A stretch of DNA of 64,000 nucleotides from positions 620,001-684,000 of the forward strand of contig NZ_PPEG02000001.1 in assembly GCF_002899945.2 (NCBI RefSeq), written 5' to 3'. A program made the position numbers and the translations under genes. The DNA is from Chryseobacterium viscerum (lineage in GTDB: Bacteria; Bacteroidota; Bacteroidia; Flavobacteriales; Weeksellaceae). The notes beneath the pieces are model-generated. The model was not told the origin of the DNA, did not search any database, and worked only from the letters and a program-made list of their open reading frames with translations. Below, piece by piece: positions 61,571-64,000 of the stretch; positions within the stretch are counted from its first letter, which is position 1, and the number at the start of each line of letters is the position of its first letter.

Positions 61571-62436
61571 TGATAATTGTACTCGTACATAAATCGATCA
61601 GGAGTGCTGGTCATTGGGTTTCCATTGATGTCAAGCGTTTGTCTGCTTTCTTCAGATGGATAACCGGCCGTATTAAATGTTGTGGTATACTTATGACTGC
61701 TGGTTCCGGTTCCAGTTCCGCCTCCGGCAGTCGTATTGGTGAACTGTCCTTTATAAGTACTTAAGCTGTTCTTTATATTCGAAAACAACATGCTTACCCC
61801 ATCACTGCTTTCATTTCCATTGAATATAATTTTGTCAAACCCTTTTACATTTTTAAAAGGATAGTTTTTATCCGTATAAGTATAGGTCTCTTTTTCTGTG
61901 TAAGTAACGGTATTTCCATTGACGATTCCGGTTCCCGATCCTACGTTGCTTACCATGTTTCCATTGTTGTATGTAAACACACTGTTGATGGTAGAAGAAC
62001 CTGCAGTTCCTGAGTTCGTTTGTCTTTTCACATTGATCTCTGTAGTACTCGTATACGTATAGGTAAATGTAACCGTGTTTTGTACGGTACCGGTTGTAGA
62101 ATATTCCTTAGTAACTGCTGAGGCCATACGCCCGCCGGAATATCCGTATTCAACCGTACTTTCAAGAACGTTATTTTCGTAGTTTTTGATGCCGGTAACG
62201 TAATCATCAGTATAAGTGAACTCAATTCTTTGTCCATGATTAATGTTGTTAATCATGCTGATGATTTTTGTTCCGTTGTAATTGATTTTCATGACAATAC
62301 CATCCTTATTCATTTTTGTAGGAAGGATTACATTTTGAGTGGAAGGATCACTGTTGTCAAAAGGAGTATCCTCAGAAGAACCAGAACAGGAAAGTGTAGA
62401 TAAGGCTATAGAGCCATAAAGTAGAATTTTTTTCAT
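61567..62436 (-). CDS. Lipoprotein of unknown function (YD/DUF4595-like beta repeats)
   Basis: 289 aa with lipobox LSTLSC (Cys17). The mature protein is rich in Thr, Tyr, Asn and Gly and made of short strands such as IEFTYTDDYVTGIKNYENN and SVFTYNNGNMVSN, like the DUF4595/RHS-related exported proteins of Bacteroidota. An internal Gly/Thr-rich linker lies at about 240-250. Probably surface exposed. Function unknown. Confidence 0.75.
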   Translation of the reverse strand: MKKILLYGSIALSTLSCSGSSEDTPFDNSDPSTQNVILPTKMNKDGIVMKINYNGTKIISMINNINHGQRIEFTYTDDYVTGIKNYENNVLESTVEYGYSGGRMASAVTKEYSTTGTVQNTVTFTYTYTSTTEINVKRQTNSGTAGSSTINSVFTYNNGNMVSNVGSGTGIVNGNTVTYTEKETYTYTDKNYPFKNVKGFDKIIFNGNESSDGVSMLFSNIKNSLSTYKGQFTNTTAGGGTGTGTSSHKYTTTFNTAGYPSEESRQTLDINGNPMTSTPDRFMYEYNYQ

Positions 62437-62483
62437 AGTTATAAGTTAAATCAGTCAAATATAATTTAATTTATAACATGATT

Positions 62484-63362
62484 TTACTTTTTGGGATTTG
62501 TTCTTAAAAATATTAGCCCTGCAATGATAATTCCAGCTCCTGCAAACTGTAGGGAAGTCATCTTTTCATCGTCTAAAATTCCCCATATAATAGCTACAAT
62601 AGGCATTACTAAAGTAACAGTGGACGCAAAAAGTGGAGAAGAAACTTTCAGTAGACGATAATTCATCATCATCGCCAGCCCGGTTCCGAAAATGGAGAGG
62701 AGGCCAACGAACATCAACCCAAGCAAATTATCCCTGGAAAAACTAAATTCTGAGAAGAATCCGGTGCTTGTCAATGCAATAACGGAAGGAAATAATAAAA
62801 CAAACGAGAAAACAAATGCAGACAAAACTGTAGAAGAAACCTCCATAAGCTTTGATTTTACCGTAGTTGTACTCAAAGCATAGCATAAAGTGGCCAATAA
62901 TAACAACAGGATTGGAATCATTTTAAATTCCCCGCTGTCACCCCCTCCAAATGCCAGAATACAAACTCCCGTGAAGCTTATTAATATTCCTATAATCTGC
63001 TTTTTTGTGGTTTCAAACTTCCATACCAGTGCCCCTACAATAATCACAAAAATAGGCATCATAGAGTTGATGATTCCAGCAATACTGCTGCTTATCTCAG
63101 TCTCGGCAATGGGAAAGAGAAACATAGGAATGAAGTTTCCTGTAAAAGCAGCCAGAATCAACCATTTCAAATGCTTTTTCGGGAAAAGCTTATAGTTGGA
63201 GATGGCAATTGGAAGTAAAATAATCCCGGCAATAAGAACCCTTAAAGATCCTACCTGAAACGGATTAAAATGTTCCAGAGATTTTTTGATCAAAATAAAG
63301 GATGATCCCCAGATGATGCTAAGGATAACCAGAAGAATCCATTTTTCTTTATCTGCGTTCAT
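62484..63362 (-). CDS. EamA/DMT superfamily transporter
   Basis: A 292-aa inner-membrane protein with ten hydrophobic helices in two EamA repeats. The first begins LLVILSIIWGSSFILIKKSL and ends before GDSGEFKMIP; the second starts ILLLLATLCYALSTTTVKS. The WGSSF motif is characteristic. Substrate unknown (metabolite export is usual). It overlaps aat by 14 nt. Confidence 0.87.
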   Translation of the reverse strand: MNADKEKWILLVILSIIWGSSFILIKKSLEHFNPFQVGSLRVLIAGIILLPIAISNYKLFPKKHLKWLILAAFTGNFIPMFLFPIAETEISSSIAGIINSMMPIFVIIVGALVWKFETTKKQIIGILISFTGVCILAFGGGDSGEFKMIPILLLLLATLCYALSTTTVKSKLMEVSSTVLSAFVFSFVLLFPSVIALTSTGFFSEFSFSRDNLLGLMFVGLLSIFGTGLAMMMNYRLLKVSSPLFASTVTLVMPIVAIIWGILDDEKMTSLQFAGAGIIIAGLIFLRTNPKK

Positions 63363-64000
63363 TATTTTCGTGTAAGATTTTTAGAAATTCTTTTTTAGCA
63401 ATCATTTTTGCACCCAAGCTTTCCAGATGTTCGGTATGAGATTGACAATCAATTAATTCAAGGGTGTCTTTGTTGCTTTCTACAAAATGTATAAATCCTG
63501 CTTTGGAGGCATTGCTTACTTTAGCAAACATACTTTCTCCACAGAAAACATTTCCGATCTGCAATCCGTAAAAACCACCCACAAGTTCTCCATTCTGCCA
63601 CACCTCAATGCTTTTGGCCAAGCCATACTCATGAAGGGTAATAAATGAATTCATTAATTCATCAGAAAGCCATGTTCCAGACTGTCCTTTTCTGTTGGTC
63701 TGCTGGCAGTTCCTGATCACTTCCCTGAAACTCTGATTCTCTGAAAAAGTAAAAACATTCCTATTTAATATCTTTCTCATTGATTTTGAGACTTTTATTT
63801 CTTCGGGAAGAAGAACGAACCTCGGATCAGGGCACCACCATAGAATCTCTTCATCAGGATTGTACCAGGGAAAAATACCCAGCTGATAGGCAAACCAAAT
63901 ACGTTCTACAGACAGATCACCTCCGAAGGCAATCAGCCCGTCATGCCCGTCATAGAGCTCAGGATCAGGAAATGAAATCTCGTTTTCGTCTAATCGAACC
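63349..64000 (-). CDS. aat: Leucyl/phenylalanyl-tRNA-protein transferase (start cut by window end)
   Basis: At least 216 codons are open to the edge, reading VRLDENEISFPDPELYDGHD and then the family block LIAFGGDLSVERIWFAYQLG and IFPWYNPDEEILWWCPDPRF. The C-terminal catalytic half has GTWLSDELMNSFITLHEYG, ESMFAKVSNASKAG and LIDCQSHTEHLESLGA. Adds Leu or Phe to proteins with N-terminal Lys or Arg in the N-degron pathway. The true start is almost certainly the Met just beyond 64000. An internal Met at 63780 would delete the substrate pocket. Confidence 0.93.
   Translation of the reverse strand, partial: VRLDENEISFPDPELYDGHDGLIAFGGDLSVERIWFAYQLGIFPWYNPDEEILWWCPDPRFVLLPEEIKVSKSMRKILNRNVFTFSENQSFREVIRNCQQTNRKGQSGTWLSDELMNSFITLHEYGLAKSIEVWQNGELVGGFYGLQIGNVFCGESMFAKVSNASKAGFIHFVESNKDTLELIDCQSHTEHLESLGAKMIAKKEFLKILHENNERR

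Noticed and set aside
1..64000. CRISPR arrays, tRNA or rRNA genes, insertion sequences, known riboswitches
   Set aside because: I looked for regularly spaced repeats, cloverleaf-like T-arms with CCA ends, transposase motifs and familiar riboswitch cores and found none that I could support.

Overview
The window is AT-rich chromosomal DNA from a member of the Bacteroidota, most likely a Flavobacteriia/Weeksellaceae organism close to Chryseobacterium. The evidence is a MurF-Alr fusion, a SprE/PorW-type lipoprotein and a C-terminal type IX secretion sorting domain, GLPGLI and OMP_b-brl-type outer-membrane proteins, and many promoters with the TAnnTTTG -7 box. I found no tRNA, rRNA, CRISPR array or insertion sequence.

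Layout. 1-10 kb: an acidic repeat protein cut by the window edge, then tdk, murF-alr, a patatin/beta-barrel protein, ybeY, mnmG bracketed by two perfect parS-like palindromes, and a methyltransferase. 10-14.5 kb: a lone tailspike-like beta-helix gene, pgk, and a 640-bp intergenic region with DnaA-box-like sites, short repeats and a switch in G/C strand bias; together with the parS pair this looks like the replication-origin region. 14.5-32 kb: housekeeping genes (rpiB, rnr, LysE-type exporter, LD-carboxypeptidase, yraN, SDR, tsaB, sprE, maf, kdsC, an ECF sigma operon, lepA).

32-44 kb holds the most distinctive system: an NrtR-type Nudix regulator followed by about 15 co-oriented, mostly overlapping genes. 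They encode NADAR, a prolyl-hydroxylase-like oxygenase, a coiled-coil protein plus a VWA protein, a short PurA paralogue, a TARG1-like macrodomain, two DUF4291 proteins around a PARG-like (TIGR02452) protein, a membrane-anchored SMI1/KNR4 protein, a sirtuin, an ADP-ribosylglycohydrolase, an unknown protein, KptA and a metallophosphoesterase. Four copies of one operator (GYGTNNNNNTAACRC) lie in front of nrtR, NADAR (two copies) and the coiled-coil gene. I read this as an ADP-ribose-sensing regulon for removing ADP-ribose from macromolecules and for NAD-dependent RNA repair. It has at least four kinds of ADP-ribose-removing enzyme but no transferase I can recognise. Parts of such systems have been proposed from comparative genomics; this full assembly, its operator set and the PurA, VWA and SUKH members deserve attention.

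44-64 kb: an M14 peptidase, a type IX cargo protein, a JmjC-like oxygenase, a TonB-receptor-like protein and GLPGLI protein with a DinB gene between them, feoAB with a small cysteine-rich partner, a DUF4421-like protein, glmM, a Crp/Fnr regulator with a possible operator in front of the next oxidoreductase gene, a TPR protein, a lipoprotein, a DMT transporter and the start of aat cut by the window edge.
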